DNA of 64,000 nt, from assembly GCF_003391135.1 (NCBI RefSeq), contig NZ_CP031455.1, positions 1,984,001 through 2,048,000 of the forward strand. The letters run 5' to 3'. This document shows positions 44,199 to 55,282 of the stretch, one piece after another; within the stretch, counting starts at the first letter, position 1, and each line of letters starts with the position of its first letter. The notes beneath the pieces were generated by a model. The model saw nothing but the letters and a program-made list of their open reading frames with translations, made no database searches and was not told the DNA's origin. A program made the position numbers and the translations under genes. Source of the DNA: Streptoverticillium olivoreticuli subsp. olivoreticuli (GTDB taxonomy: Bacteria; Actinomycetota; Actinomycetes; Streptomycetales; Streptomycetaceae).

Positions 44199-45002
44199 TC
44201 AGGCGCGCCGGAAGACGGGCGGGCGCTTCTCCGCGAAGGCGCGGGTGCCCTCCTTGGCGTCGGCGGTGCCGAAGATCCGCATGCCGCGCTCGAGTTCGAG
44301 GGCGAGGGCTTCGGGCTCGGCCAGGCCGGCGGTCTCGTACGCGCACGCCTTGACTGCCTCCACGGCCAGGGGGCCGTTGGCGTTGATGAGTTCGGCGGTC
44401 TGCAGGGCCGATTCCAGGGCGGTGCCGTCGGGCACGACCCGGCCGACGAGCCCGATGCGCTCGGCCTCGCGGGCGGAGTAGGCGCGGCCGGTGAGCAGCA
44501 TTTCGAGGGCGTGGGTGCGGGGGATCTGGCGGGTGAGGCGGACGGTGGAGCCGCCGACGGGGAAGAGGCCGCGGCGGACCTCGAAGAGGCCGAAGGTGGC
44601 GCTCTCGCCCGCGACGCGGATGTCGGTGCCCTGGAGGATCTCCGTGCCGCCCGCGACGCAGGGGCCCTCGACGGCGGCGATGACGGGTTTGCGGGGGCGG
44701 TGGTGGCGGAGCATGGCCTTCCAGTGGAGGTCGGGGTCCGCCTTCAGCCGGTCCCGGCAGGTGTCGTCGTCGGCCGCGCCCTGCCCGGCGAGCGCTTTGA
44801 GGTCCATGCCGGAGCAGAAGGCTCCGCCCGCGCCGGTGAGGACGACGGAGCGGATGGAGTCGTCCTCGTCGGCCTCGGCCCAGCCGTCGTGGAGCCCGAC
44901 CAGCATCGGCAGGGAGAGGGCGTTCCTGGCCTCGGGCCGGTCGAGGGTGAGCACCAGCGTGGCGCCGACGCGTTCGGCCTTCAGGTGTGCGGTCCCGCCC
45001 AT
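44199..45002 (-). CDS. enoyl-CoA hydratase/isomerase (crotonase)
   Basis: 267-residue crotonase. The oxyanion-hole segments are GAGGAFCSGMDLKAL (about 57-71) and VEGPCVAGGTEIL (about 110-122). The catalytic positions usually held by Glu pairs read GLFEVRRGLFPVGG, with one Glu conserved. It probably hydrates a 2-enoyl-CoA. As first gene of the operon it would make the beta-hydroxyacyl-CoA that the downstream thiolase-fold/DUF35 proteins could cleave. ATG 45002 is used. It diverges from the FadD19-like ligase; the operator at 45068-45084 lies between them. Confidence 0.87.
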   Translation of the reverse strand: MGGTAHLKAERVGATLVLTLDRPEARNALSLPMLVGLHDGWAEADEDDSIRSVVLTGAGGAFCSGMDLKALAGQGAADDDTCRDRLKADPDLHWKAMLRHHRPRKPVIAAVEGPCVAGGTEILQGTDIRVAGESATFGLFEVRRGLFPVGGSTVRLTRQIPRTHALEMLLTGRAYSAREAERIGLVGRVVPDGTALESALQTAELINANGPLAVEAVKACAYETAGLAEPEALALELERGMRIFGTADAKEGTRAFAEKRPPVFRRA

Positions 45003-45064
45003 GGGGTGTCCTCCTGTCCGGCGACGCAGAACAGGGTGGCGGAGGCGGGGCCGCACTTCAAGGC

Positions 45065-45086
45065 TTTTCTGACTTCCCGTCAGATT
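45065..45086. promoter_or_regulatory. operator CTGAC-N5-GTCAG, site 1
   Basis: TCTGAC-N5-GTCAGA (45068-45084), preceded by TTT. It lies in the divergent gap between the enoyl-CoA hydratase operon and the FadD19-like ligase. The same TTTTCTGAC-N5-GTCAG occurs at 53007-53025, so one regulator, probably of the TetR family, may control both units. Confidence 0.6.
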
Positions 45087-45197
45087 TCTTGGGCGCCTCC
45101 CCTTCCCACCCACCGCGCCCGGCGCTCTAATGACCGCCGGGCCGCCCCATCGCCGCACCACCGACGCACCGCGCCGCACCGCCCGGCAGGAGGAGAC

Positions 45198-46820
<1,623 letters not shown>

Positions 46821-46960
46821 CGCCTTTGCCAGGTCTTGACGCACGGGCCACCTGCTGTGCGCGCGGTGGACACGGCGCACTCCGCGCGCGTTGGGGCGCC
46901 GGTGGCCGCGTGGCCCTTCAATCGGCGCGTCCCCTTCCGCCCCTGCCTCCAGGAGTCACC

Positions 46961-48868
46961 GTGACCCCCTTGTCCCGTCGTGGTTTCCTCGGCGCGGCCG
47001 CCGGCGCCGCCGCGCTCGGCGCCCTGCCGTCCTCGCTCCAGCAGGCCATGGCCGCGAGCTCACCGTCAGGCGTGCTGGACGATGTCGAGCACGTGGTGAT
47101 CTTCATGCAGGAGAACCGCTCCTTCGACCACTACTTCGGCACCCTCAAGGGCGTGCGGGGCTTCGGGGACCGCTCCCTGCTGCGCTTTCCGGGCGGCTCC
47201 GACGTCCTGCGCCAGACGACGCTCGGGCCGGTCGGCGGCAGTGTGCTGACGCCCTGGCACCTGGACACGGCCACCACCGACGCCCAGCGGGTCCGCGACC
47301 TCGACCACGGCTGGCAGGGGACGCACAGCGCCTGGAACGGCGGCAGATACAACAACTGGATACCCGCCAAGAGCGCCTGGACCATGGGGTACTACCAGCG
47401 CGCCGACATCCCGTTCCAGTTCGCGCTGGCCGAAGAGTTCACCATCTGCGACCAGTACTTCTGCTCCGTGCAGGGGCCGACCAACCCCAACCGGCTCTAC
47501 CAGTGGACGGGCATGATCGACCCGGGCGGCAGGAACGGCGGCCCCGTCACCGACAACTCCGAGAAGGGCTACTCCTGGACCACCTACCCGGAGCGGCTGG
47601 AGGCCGCCGGGATCTCCTGGCGGGTCTATCAGCAGCAGGACAACTACGACGACAACCCGCTGGCCTGGTTCGGCCGGTTCAAGAGCGCGAAGCAGGACTC
47701 TCCGCTGTACGTGGGCGGCATGCAGCGCCGCTCGGCCGACGCCTTCAACCAGGACGTCGCGAACGGCACGCTGCCCGCCGTGAGCTGGGTCGTCGCGCCC
47801 GAGCGGCAGTCGGAGCACCCCGCGTATCCGCCCGCGTACGGCGCCGACTACACCGCGAAGTACGTCCTGGAGTCGCTGGCCGCGCACCCCGAGGTCTGGG
47901 CGAAGACGGTGGTCTTCCTGAACTTCGACGAGAACGACGGCTTCTTCGACCACGTCGCCCCGCCGGTGCCGCCGTCCGGCACCCCGGACGAGTTCATCGG
48001 CGGCGCGCCCATCGGGCTCGGGCCCCGGGTCCCGATGACCGTGATCTCGCCGTGGAGCCGGGGCGGCCACGTCCACTCCGAGGTGCTCGACCACACCTCG
48101 CCGCTGCGCTTCCTGGAGAACTGGACCGGCGTCAAGGAACCCAACATCTCCGCCTGGCGGCGCACGGTGTGCGGCGACCTGATGAGCGCCTTCGACTTCT
48201 CCTCGAAGAACGCCTCCTTCCCCGCCCTGCCGGACACCACGGCCCTCGTCGCCGCCTGCGACAAGCAGGACTCCCTGCCCGACGCCAGACCCCCGGCCAC
48301 CGCGACCCGGCCCGTCCAAGAGGAGGGGACCCGCCCTGCCCGGCCGACCGGTTACGGCTTCGACACCACGTCCTGGACCGATACCTCCACCAACCGCCTG
48401 TGGTTCAAGGTCGTCAACACCGGTCGGCTGGGCGCGGGTTTCACCGCCTACACGGTGAACCACCGCGCGTACGAGGCCTGGCACTACACCGTCCCGGTGG
48501 GCGGCGGCGCGAGCGACTACTTCAGCGCCCTCACCTACGGCGGCGGCAAGTACGACATCGACCTGCACGGCCCCGACGGCTATCTGCGCGGCTTCAAGGG
48601 GGACGTCCGGACGTGGACGAACCCGGCCAAGGGGCACCCGGAGGCGTCCGTGACGGCTTCCTCGCAGGGGCTGCGGCTGACTCTGACCAATGGCGGGGGC
48701 GCGGGTGTGCTCTTCACCGTGTCGGACGGTACGACTGCCGCTGTCGCGGGCGGCGGGCGGGTGGAGGTTCCGGTTGCCGTGCCTGCGTCCGGTGCGTATG
48801 ACGTGACCGTCACGGCCGACGTGGGCGACGGCTTCGAACGGCGCTTCGCGGGACGGGTCTTCGACTGA
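46961..48868 (+). CDS. Tat-exported phosphocholine-type phospholipase C
   Basis: 635-residue secreted phosphoesterase. The Tat signal is SRRGFLGAAAGAAALGALP. The catalytic domain (about 40-425) belongs to the phosphoesterase/non-haemolytic phospholipase C family, with VEHVVIFMQENRSFDHYFGT, FCSVQGPTNPNR and NFDENDGFFDHVAPP, which hold the metal and nucleophile residues. Two C-terminal beta domains (about 440-635, DUF756-like) follow. It probably hydrolyses phosphatidylcholine outside the cell, releasing phosphate-containing groups. The GTG start has AGGAG six bases upstream. No PHO box was recognised. Confidence 0.9.
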   Translation: MTPLSRRGFLGAAAGAAALGALPSSLQQAMAASSPSGVLDDVEHVVIFMQENRSFDHYFGTLKGVRGFGDRSLLRFPGGSDVLRQTTLGPVGGSVLTPWHLDTATTDAQRVRDLDHGWQGTHSAWNGGRYNNWIPAKSAWTMGYYQRADIPFQFALAEEFTICDQYFCSVQGPTNPNRLYQWTGMIDPGGRNGGPVTDNSEKGYSWTTYPERLEAAGISWRVYQQQDNYDDNPLAWFGRFKSAKQDSPLYVGGMQRRSADAFNQDVANGTLPAVSWVVAPERQSEHPAYPPAYGADYTAKYVLESLAAHPEVWAKTVVFLNFDENDGFFDHVAPPVPPSGTPDEFIGGAPIGLGPRVPMTVISPWSRGGHVHSEVLDHTSPLRFLENWTGVKEPNISAWRRTVCGDLMSAFDFSSKNASFPALPDTTALVAACDKQDSLPDARPPATATRPVQEEGTRPARPTGYGFDTTSWTDTSTNRLWFKVVNTGRLGAGFTAYTVNHRAYEAWHYTVPVGGGASDYFSALTYGGGKYDIDLHGPDGYLRGFKGDVRTWTNPAKGHPEASVTASSQGLRLTLTNGGGAGVLFTVSDGTTAAVAGGGRVEVPVAVPASGAYDVTVTADVGDGFERRFAGRVFD

Positions 48869-48886
48869 CGGCAGGGGTCCCTTCAG

Positions 48887-48908
48887 CCGGGGCACGAGCC
48901 CCGGTTTC
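48887..48908 (+). terminator. hairpin after the phospholipase gene
   Basis: CCGGGGC-ACGA-GCCCCGG followed by TTTC. Seven-base perfect arms, 18 bases after the stop. Confidence 0.6.
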
Positions 48909-48940
48909 GGGAAGGGGCGGGGCTGGGGAAGATCCCCGCT

Positions 48941-50227
48941 ATGGCGGACGCAGCGGAGCAGATGTCACGGGCCGAGCTCGACCAGTTGCAACTGACGCGC
49001 CTGCGCGACACCTTGCGGCGCGTCTACGAGCGCGTTCCCTTCTACCGGCGCGCCTTCGACGCCACCGCCACCCGCCCCGAGCACTGCCAGGCGCCGGCCG
49101 ACCTCGCACGGTTCCCGTTCACCACGAAAGCCGACCTCCGCGAGAACCACCCCTTCGGGATGCTCGCCGTGCCGGAGACCGAGGTGCGGCGCGTCCACGC
49201 CTCCAGCGGCACCACGGGCACCCCGACCGTCGTCGGCTACACCCGGGGCGACCTCGACACATGGGCCGAGGTCGTCGCGCGCTCCCTGCGGGCCGCGGGC
49301 GTCCGGCCGGGGCACAAGGTCCATGTGGCCTATGGATACGGCCTGTTCACCGGCGGCCTGGGCGCGCACTACGGAGCGGAGCGGCTGGGCTGCACGGTGA
49401 TCCCCGCGTCCGGCGGGATGACCGCGCGCCAGGTCCGGCTCATCCAGGACCTCCGCCCGGAGGTCATCATGGTGACACCGTCCTACATGCTCACCCTGCT
49501 CGACGAGTTCGAGCGCCAGGGCGTCGACCCCCGCTCCACCTCGCTGCGGATCGGGATCTTCGGGGCCGAGCCCTGGACGGAGGGGATGCGCCGTGAGATC
49601 GAGGAGAGATTCGCGCTCGACGCGGTCGACATCTACGGCCTCTCCGAGGTCATGGGGCCGGGCGTCGCGCAGGAGTGCGCGGAGGCCAAGGGCAGCCTGC
49701 ACATCTGGGAGGACCACTTCTACCCCGAGGTCGTGGACCCGGTCACGGGCGAGGTGCTGCCCGAGGGCGAGCGGGGCGAGCTGGTCCTCACCTCGCTCAC
49801 CAAGGAGGCCATGCCCGTCGTCCGCTACCGCACCCGCGATCTCACCCGGCTGCTGCCCGGCACCGCCGCCCGGGTGTTCCGGCGCATGGAGCGGATCACC
49901 GGGCGCAGCGACGACCTGATCATCGTGCGAGGGGTCAATCTCTTTCCCGGCCAGGTCGAGGAGATCGTGCTGCGCGTACCGGGCGTCGCTCCGCACTTCC
50001 GGCTGCGGCTCACCCGTGAGGGCCGGATGGACCGGCTCACCGTGTGTGCCGAGGCCCGCCCCGGCGCGGCACCCGGGCAACGTGCCGCGGCCGCCCGGGA
50101 GATCGCCCGTCGGGTGAAGGACGGCATCGGGGTGACGGTCGCCGTCGAGATCGTGGATCCCGGGACCCTGGAGCGCTCGACGGGCAAGCTCGGGCGCGTC
50201 GTGGACGAGCGCGCGCCGAAGCCCTGA
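48941..50227 (+). CDS. paaK: phenylacetate-CoA ligase
   Basis: 428-residue AMP-forming ligase of the PaaK class, converting an aryl acetate to its CoA ester. The ATP loop is ASSGTTGTPTVVGYT, followed by YGYGLFTGGLGAHYG, IFGAEPWTEGMR and the adenylate motif YGLSEVMGPGVA, all typical of PaaK rather than FadD. LIIVRGVNLFPGQVEE and the C-terminal PGTLERSTGKLGRVVD complete the family pattern. No other paa genes lie next to it, so it may act on a related aryl acid. It stands after the phospholipase gene and converges with a FadD-type ligase 6 bases away. Confidence 0.9.
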   Translation: MADAAEQMSRAELDQLQLTRLRDTLRRVYERVPFYRRAFDATATRPEHCQAPADLARFPFTTKADLRENHPFGMLAVPETEVRRVHASSGTTGTPTVVGYTRGDLDTWAEVVARSLRAAGVRPGHKVHVAYGYGLFTGGLGAHYGAERLGCTVIPASGGMTARQVRLIQDLRPEVIMVTPSYMLTLLDEFERQGVDPRSTSLRIGIFGAEPWTEGMRREIEERFALDAVDIYGLSEVMGPGVAQECAEAKGSLHIWEDHFYPEVVDPVTGEVLPEGERGELVLTSLTKEAMPVVRYRTRDLTRLLPGTAARVFRRMERITGRSDDLIIVRGVNLFPGQVEEIVLRVPGVAPHFRLRLTREGRMDRLTVCAEARPGAAPGQRAAAAREIARRVKDGIGVTVAVEIVDPGTLERSTGKLGRVVDERAPKP

Positions 50228-50233
50228 GCGGGG

Positions 50234-51784
50234 TCACAGCGCGCGCCCCCGGGACCGCCAGTGCGGGTCGCGCAACCGGCGTTTGTAGAGCTTGCCGTTG
50301 GGGTCGCGGGGCATGACGACGATGAAGTCGACGGACCGGGGGCGCTTGTAGCCGGCCAGGTGGCGGGCGCAGTGGGCGAGGAGCTCCGTGGCCAGGGCGG
50401 CGCCGGGCGCGTGGCCGTCGGCCGGCTCCACGACGGCTCGCACCTCCTCGCCCCAGTCGTCGTGCGGGACGCCGAAGACGGCGGCGTCGGCCACGGCGGG
50501 GTGGGCGAGGAGCACGGATTCGATCTCGGCGGGGTAGATGTTGACCCCGCCGGAGATGATCAGGTCGATCTTGCGGTCGCGGAGGAAGAGATAGCCGTCC
50601 TCGTCCAGGAAGCCGAGGTCGCCGACGGTGAAGTAGTCGCCGATGCGGTTCTTCCGGGTCTTGTCGTCGTCCTTGTGGTACGCGAAGCCGCCGGTGGTCA
50701 TCTTCATGTAGACGGTGCCGAGTTGACCGGCGGGGAGCCGTGCGCCGTCGTCGTCGAAGACGGCGAGTTCGCTGATGGGCCAGGCCTTGCCGACCGTGCC
50801 GGGCTTCTTCAGCCAGTCCTTCGCGGTGGCGAAGGCTCCGCCGCCCTCGCTGGCCGCGTAGTACTCCTCGACGCAGCTTCCCCACCATTCGATCATCGCG
50901 CGCTTGACGTGGTCGGGGCACGGCGCGGCTCCGTGGATCGCGTGCCGCATGGAGGAGACGTCGTACGCGGCCCGGATGTGGCCGGGCAGCCCCAGCAGCC
51001 GCTGGAACTGCGTGGGGACCATGTGGGTGTGGGTGCAGCGGTGGGCGTCGATGAGGCGCAGCATCTCCTCGGGCGTCCACTTGTCCATCACCACGACCCG
51101 GTGGCCGACGTGCAGGGAGGCGCCCGCGAACTGGAGGACGGCGGTGTGGTAGAGCGGCGAGCAGACCAGGTGGGTGTTGCCGTCGAACGGCTCGATGCCG
51201 AAGATGCCGAGGAATCCGCCGAGATGGCACTCCTCGGGCGGCTTCCCGGGCAGGGGGCGGCGGATGCCCCGGGGCCTGCCGGTGGTGCCGGAGGTGTAGT
51301 TCATGACCCAGCCGAGCGTGCGGTCGGGCGGCGGGCTGTCGGGGCAGTCGGCGAGGAGCCCCTCGTACGGGCGGAAGCCGGGGATGTCGCCGACGGCGTA
51401 GCGGCGGGCGGCGGGCAGTCCCGCCTCGTCGGCGGCGGCGGTCGCGGTGGCGGCGAACCGCTCGTGGGCGATGAGCGCCCCCGCCCCCGAGTCGGCCACG
51501 ATCCAGGCGATCTCCGGGCCGAGGAGGTGGTGGTTGACGGGCACGAGGTAGAGACCGGCCTGGGTGGCGGCGAGGTAGGCGGTGAGGAGTTCGGCGCCGT
51601 TGGGCAGGACGGCGGCGAAGGAGTCGCCCGTCCGCAGGCCGGCGGCGCGCAGGCCCCGCACGAGCCGGTTGGCGGCGCCGTGCAGTTCGCCCGCGGTCCA
51701 GGCCCCGCCGTGCGGGGTGATCAGTACGGTGCGGTCGGGGTCGGCGGTGGCCTGGGCCCAGAATCCTCGGGGTGGGTTCGGCAT
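50234..51784 (-). CDS. FadD-type acyl-CoA synthetase
   Basis: 516-residue AMP-forming ligase. The P-loop reads MNYTSGTTGRPRGIRRPLPG, followed by EYYAASEGGG and GDLGFLDEDGYLFLRDRKID; the hinge and catalytic Lys lie in DPNGKLYKRRLRD at the C-terminus. It is closest in form to FadD4/FadD13-like mycobacterial ligases; the acid substrate is unknown. It lies 48 bases downstream of the flavoprotein gene, but a hairpin (51814-51832) sits between them and may reduce read-through. Confidence 0.87.
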   Translation of the reverse strand: MPNPPRGFWAQATADPDRTVLITPHGGAWTAGELHGAANRLVRGLRAAGLRTGDSFAAVLPNGAELLTAYLAATQAGLYLVPVNHHLLGPEIAWIVADSGAGALIAHERFAATATAAADEAGLPAARRYAVGDIPGFRPYEGLLADCPDSPPPDRTLGWVMNYTSGTTGRPRGIRRPLPGKPPEECHLGGFLGIFGIEPFDGNTHLVCSPLYHTAVLQFAGASLHVGHRVVVMDKWTPEEMLRLIDAHRCTHTHMVPTQFQRLLGLPGHIRAAYDVSSMRHAIHGAAPCPDHVKRAMIEWWGSCVEEYYAASEGGGAFATAKDWLKKPGTVGKAWPISELAVFDDDGARLPAGQLGTVYMKMTTGGFAYHKDDDKTRKNRIGDYFTVGDLGFLDEDGYLFLRDRKIDLIISGGVNIYPAEIESVLLAHPAVADAAVFGVPHDDWGEEVRAVVEPADGHAPGAALATELLAHCARHLAGYKRPRSVDFIVVMPRDPNGKLYKRRLRDPHWRSRGRAL

Positions 51785-51813
51785 GTGGGTGCGGGCTCCT
51801 TTCGGGTGCGGCC

Positions 51814-51832
51814 CCGGGGGCGGAGCCCCCGG
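51814..51832 (-). terminator. GC hairpin between flavoprotein and ligase genes
   Basis: CCGGGGGC-GGA-GCCCCCGG ends directly at the flavoprotein stop codon. The GGA loop matches the hairpin at 11231-11245. It may attenuate transcription into the ligase gene. Confidence 0.5.
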
Positions 51833-52966
51833 TCACGGGAAGGGGCGGGGCTGAGAAGAATCCGGTACGTGCTCGGCCATGCGGGCCAGGCGGGCGACCG
51901 CCCGCTCGAAGCCCGCGGTCAGGTCGTCGAAGACCGCCCGGACGCTGCGGCACTCGTCCATCCGCCCCACGATCTGCCCGACCGGCGTGCCCAGCAGCGG
52001 CTCCACCTCGTATCTCTGGATACGGGACAGCGCCTCGGCGACGAGCAGGCCCTGCAGCGGCATCGGCAGCGGGCCGGGGCCGCCCGGGTCGTCCCAGGCG
52101 TCGGTCCAGGCCGTGCGCAGCTGGCGGGCCGGTTTGCCGGTGAGCGCGCGGGAGCGCACCGTGTCACCGGAGCCCGCGGCCAGGAGCTTCGCGGTCAGGG
52201 CGGGCGAGTGCAGCTCGGCCTCCTCCGTGGTGAGCCAGAGCGATCCCAGCCAGACCCCCTGCGCGCCGAGCGCGAGCCCGGCGGCGATCTGTTCGCCGCT
52301 GCCGATGCCGCCGGCGGCCAGGACGGGCAGCGGGTCGACGGCCCGTACGACCTCGGGGGTGAGCACCATGGTGGCGATCTCGCCGGTGTGGCCGCCCGCT
52401 TCGTAGCCCTGGGCGACGACGATGTCGATGCCCGCCTCGGCGTGCCGGACGGCGTGCCGGGCGCTCCCGGCGAGCGCGGCGACGAGGACGCCGTGGTCGT
52501 GGGCCCGGCGGACGACATCGGCGGGCGGTGGGCCCAGGGCGTTGGCGAGGAGCTTGACGGGGTGGTCGAAGGCGACGTCGAGCTGGGCGCGGGCGACCTC
52601 CTCCATCCAGCCGGTGATGCGCCACCCGGAGCGGTCCCCGGCGGCGAGTTCGGGTACGCCGTACCGGGCGAGGGTCTCGCGGACGAAGCGCCGGTGCGCG
52701 TCGGGGATCATGGCCTCGACGTCGGCCTCGGTGACCCCCTCGACCTTCTTCGCGGGCATGACGACGTCGAGCCCGTACGGCTTGCCGTCGGTGTGCGCGG
52801 CCATCCAGTCGAGGTCCCTGGCGAGGGCTCCGGGGTCGGTGTACCGCACGGCGCCGAGCACGCCGAGGCCCCCGGCGCGGGTGACGGCCGCGGCCACCGC
52901 GGGGAAAGGGGTGAAGCCGAAGAGCGCGTGCTCGATTCCCAGTCGCCGGCTCAGGTCCGTCTGCAT
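51833..52966 (-). CDS. nitronate monooxygenase-like flavoprotein
   Basis: 377-residue FMN-dependent TIM-barrel protein of the NPD/2-nitropropane dioxygenase family. Landmarks are FGFTPFPAVAAAVTRAGGLGVLGA (about 16-40), VAQGYEAGGHTG with the conserved His, and LAAGGIGSGEQIAAGLALGAQGVWLGS for FMN phosphate binding. In mycobacteria a relative, IpdC, acts in cholesterol ring degradation; that gives a possible link to the sterol-like genes upstream. The operator at 53011-53025, shared with the FadD19-like unit, lies 45 bases before its start and supports co-regulation. Confidence 0.85.
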   Translation of the reverse strand: MQTDLSRRLGIEHALFGFTPFPAVAAAVTRAGGLGVLGAVRYTDPGALARDLDWMAAHTDGKPYGLDVVMPAKKVEGVTEADVEAMIPDAHRRFVRETLARYGVPELAAGDRSGWRITGWMEEVARAQLDVAFDHPVKLLANALGPPPADVVRRAHDHGVLVAALAGSARHAVRHAEAGIDIVVAQGYEAGGHTGEIATMVLTPEVVRAVDPLPVLAAGGIGSGEQIAAGLALGAQGVWLGSLWLTTEEAELHSPALTAKLLAAGSGDTVRSRALTGKPARQLRTAWTDAWDDPGGPGPLPMPLQGLLVAEALSRIQRYEVEPLLGTPVGQIVGRMDECRSVRAVFDDLTAGFERAVARLARMAEHVPDSSQPRPFP

Positions 52967-53006
52967 GGGCGGCAGGATGCCGCAGCGGGCCGGGCGAGGG
53001 AAGAGG

Positions 53007-53028
53007 TTTTCTGACGCAACGTCAGTTC
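53007..53028. promoter_or_regulatory. operator CTGAC-N5-GTCAG, site 2
   Basis: TTTTCTGACGCAACGTCAG shows CTGACG-CAA-CGTCAG at 53011-53025. It matches site 1 (45065-45083) in sequence and spacing and lies upstream of the flavoprotein-ligase pair. Confidence 0.6.
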
Positions 53029-53035
53029 ACGGAGG

Positions 53036-55282
53036 TCATCTCCCCCGGGTGGCCCGCGTCCGGCGCAGCGCGGCGACCTGGCGGTGGAGCTCGACGGCCT
53101 CGGTGGAGCGGCCGAGCTGCTCCAGGCAGTGGGCCTCGTCGCTGCGGCTGGTCATAGAGTCGGGGTGGTCGGCGCCCAGCACCCGCTGGCGGGCCTGGGC
53201 CACCTCGCGGTAGCGGGCGAGGGCCTCGGTCCAGCGGCCGAGCCAACCGAGGGCGACCGCGATCTCGCGGCAGCTGACGAGGGTCTCGGGGTGGTCGGCG
53301 CCCAGCACCCGCTCGCGGATCACGCACACGTCCCGCGCCTCGGCGAGGGCCTCCTCCCAGCGGCCGAGCCGGCCCAGGTTGACACCGAGACAGTGCCGGG
53401 CCCGCAGGGTGTCGGGGTGGTCCTCGCCCTGGGCCTGGGTGCGCTCGTCCACCAGGTCGCGGAAGAGCCGGAGCGCCTCCGCGCTGCGGCCGAGCCGCCC
53501 GAGGCAGATCCCGGCCTCGTAGCGGGCGGCGAGCGTGTCGGGGTGGTCGGCGCCGAGTGTCCGCTGCCGCGCGGCGGCCACCTCGCGGTAGGTCCGCAGC
53601 GCGTCGGTCCAGCGGTTCAGCTGACCGAGGGCGTAACCGACCTCGTAGCGGGTGACGAGGGTGTCCGGGTGGCTCGCGCCCAGGACGCGGGCGCGGGCGT
53701 CGGCGACCTCGCGCGCCATGCCGTACGACTCCTCCGGGCGCCCCAGCCGGCCCAGGTTGAAGGCGAGGTTGTGGCGGCAGCGCAGGGTGTCGGGGTGGTC
53801 GGGGCCCATGGTGCGCTCGCGGACGGCGAGCACGGCGGCGTAGACCTCGTGGGCCTCGACGTGCCGGCCGAGCTGCCCGAGCACATAGGCGGTCTCCTGG
53901 CGGGCCGCGAGGGTGTCGGGGTGGTCGGGGCCGAGGACGCGCTCGCGCCCGGCCGCGGCGCGGGCGTACTCACGCAGGGCGTCGGCGGGGCGGCCCTGCC
54001 TGCTGAGGGTGAACGCGGCCTCGTACCGGCTGGCGAGGGTGTCGGGGTGGTCGGCGCCGAGGACGCGCTCGCGCTCGGCGGCGACCTCGCGGTGCGCCTC
54101 GCCCGACTCGGCCCAGCGGCCCAGCCTGCCCAGCCGCAGCGCCTCCTGGTGGCGCGTCGTGAGGTCGGCGAGGACCTCCGGGGACGGCGGCGGCAGGGCG
54201 GCCTCGGGGCGCGGCGCGGCGGGGCCGGTCCAGGCACCGGTGAGCGAGGCGACGGGGCCGGACGGCGGGGCGGGCAGGAGACCGGTCCCGGTCGCCTTGG
54301 AGCCGGTGGTCATGTTGCGGGCCCAGTGCGGGAGCCGGGGCGGTTCGGGCAGCCGGACGGAGGCCCGCAGGGGGCGCGGCCGCGCCTCGGGGAGCGTGCG
54401 GGGCACCGTCGTGGCGTGCCCGGACAGGGCGAGCTCCAGCAGCCGTTCATGGAGGACACCGGCGTCGGGCGGACGGGCTTCGGGATCCTTCGCGAGCAGG
54501 TCGAGGACGATCTCCTCGAACGTTCCGGGCAGTTCGGGGCGAACCTCCCGCAGCGGGGTGGGCGGGGTGTCGCGGTGGCCGACGAGGACGGCCCAGGCGT
54601 CGTCCATGTCGAAGGGCGGGGCGCCGGTGGCGATCTCGTAGAGCACACAGCCCAGGGAGTAGAGGTCGCTGCGGTGGTCGACCTGGCCGCCGCCGATCTG
54701 TTCGGGCGACATGTAGTGCGGGGTGCCCATGGCGATGCCGGTGCCCGTGAGGCGGGAGGACGGCGCGGAGAGGCCGATGTCGTGGCCGAGCCGGGCGATC
54801 CCGAAATCGCATATCTTCACGGCGCCGTCGGTGAGCCGCATGATGTTGGCGGGCTTGAGGTCGCGGTGCACCACGCCCTGCCGGTGGGTGTAGGCGAGGG
54901 CCGCGGCGACCTGTTCGGCGATGCCGATCACCTCGGGCACGGGCAGGGGGTGCTGCTTGTTGTCCTCCAGGAGCTCGCTGAGGTTGCGGCCGTCGAGCAG
55001 CTCCATGACCAGGAACAGCACGCCGTCGGACTCGCCGAAGTCATGGATGACGGTGATGCCGCGGTGCTGGAGCCCCGCCGCGACGCGCGCCTCGCGCCGG
55101 AACCGCTCGCGCAGCACCCGCAGATACGACTGCTCGTGCTGGGGTCCCATCGGTTTGAGGCACTTGACGGCCACCTGGCGGCCGAGTGATTCGTCGCGCG
55201 CCCGCCACACCTCGCCCATGCCGCCCCGCCCGATCCGTTCGAGCAGCAGGTACCGGCCCTGGATCAGCCTGGATTCCGCCAT
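53036..55282 (-). CDS. Ser/Thr protein kinase with eight TPR-type repeats
   Basis: 748-residue soluble kinase. The Hanks-type domain (about 10-285) is complete: IGRGGMGEVW, Lys40 in VAVK, HRDLKPAN (139-146), DFG (159-161) and GTPHYMSPEQ. A Pro-rich linker (about 295-380) leads to eight TPR_10/kinesin-light-chain repeats of 42 residues with the core RVLGADHPDTLAARYE. No transmembrane segment is seen, unlike PknB. The repeats probably bind a partner that controls the kinase. Its start lies inside the last codons of the MpaB-type oxygenase gene (19-base overlap), so the two are coupled. Target unknown. Confidence 0.92.
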   Translation of the reverse strand: MAESRLIQGRYLLLERIGRGGMGEVWRARDESLGRQVAVKCLKPMGPQHEQSYLRVLRERFRREARVAAGLQHRGITVIHDFGESDGVLFLVMELLDGRNLSELLEDNKQHPLPVPEVIGIAEQVAAALAYTHRQGVVHRDLKPANIMRLTDGAVKICDFGIARLGHDIGLSAPSSRLTGTGIAMGTPHYMSPEQIGGGQVDHRSDLYSLGCVLYEIATGAPPFDMDDAWAVLVGHRDTPPTPLREVRPELPGTFEEIVLDLLAKDPEARPPDAGVLHERLLELALSGHATTVPRTLPEARPRPLRASVRLPEPPRLPHWARNMTTGSKATGTGLLPAPPSGPVASLTGAWTGPAAPRPEAALPPPSPEVLADLTTRHQEALRLGRLGRWAESGEAHREVAAERERVLGADHPDTLASRYEAAFTLSRQGRPADALREYARAAAGRERVLGPDHPDTLAARQETAYVLGQLGRHVEAHEVYAAVLAVRERTMGPDHPDTLRCRHNLAFNLGRLGRPEESYGMAREVADARARVLGASHPDTLVTRYEVGYALGQLNRWTDALRTYREVAAARQRTLGADHPDTLAARYEAGICLGRLGRSAEALRLFRDLVDERTQAQGEDHPDTLRARHCLGVNLGRLGRWEEALAEARDVCVIRERVLGADHPETLVSCREIAVALGWLGRWTEALARYREVAQARQRVLGADHPDSMTSRSDEAHCLEQLGRSTEAVELHRQVAALRRTRATRGR
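53150..54070 (-). repeat. tandem 126-base coding repeats in the kinase gene
   Basis: The motif GGGGTGGTCGGCGCC (or close variants) recurs every 126 bases, eight times, reflecting the 42-residue TPR units. High DNA identity between units suggests recent duplication or gene conversion. Confidence 0.7.

Noticed and set aside
53150..54070. CRISPR-like regular repeats
   Set aside because: The 126-base period lies wholly inside the kinase reading frame and encodes TPR units; there are no spacers.
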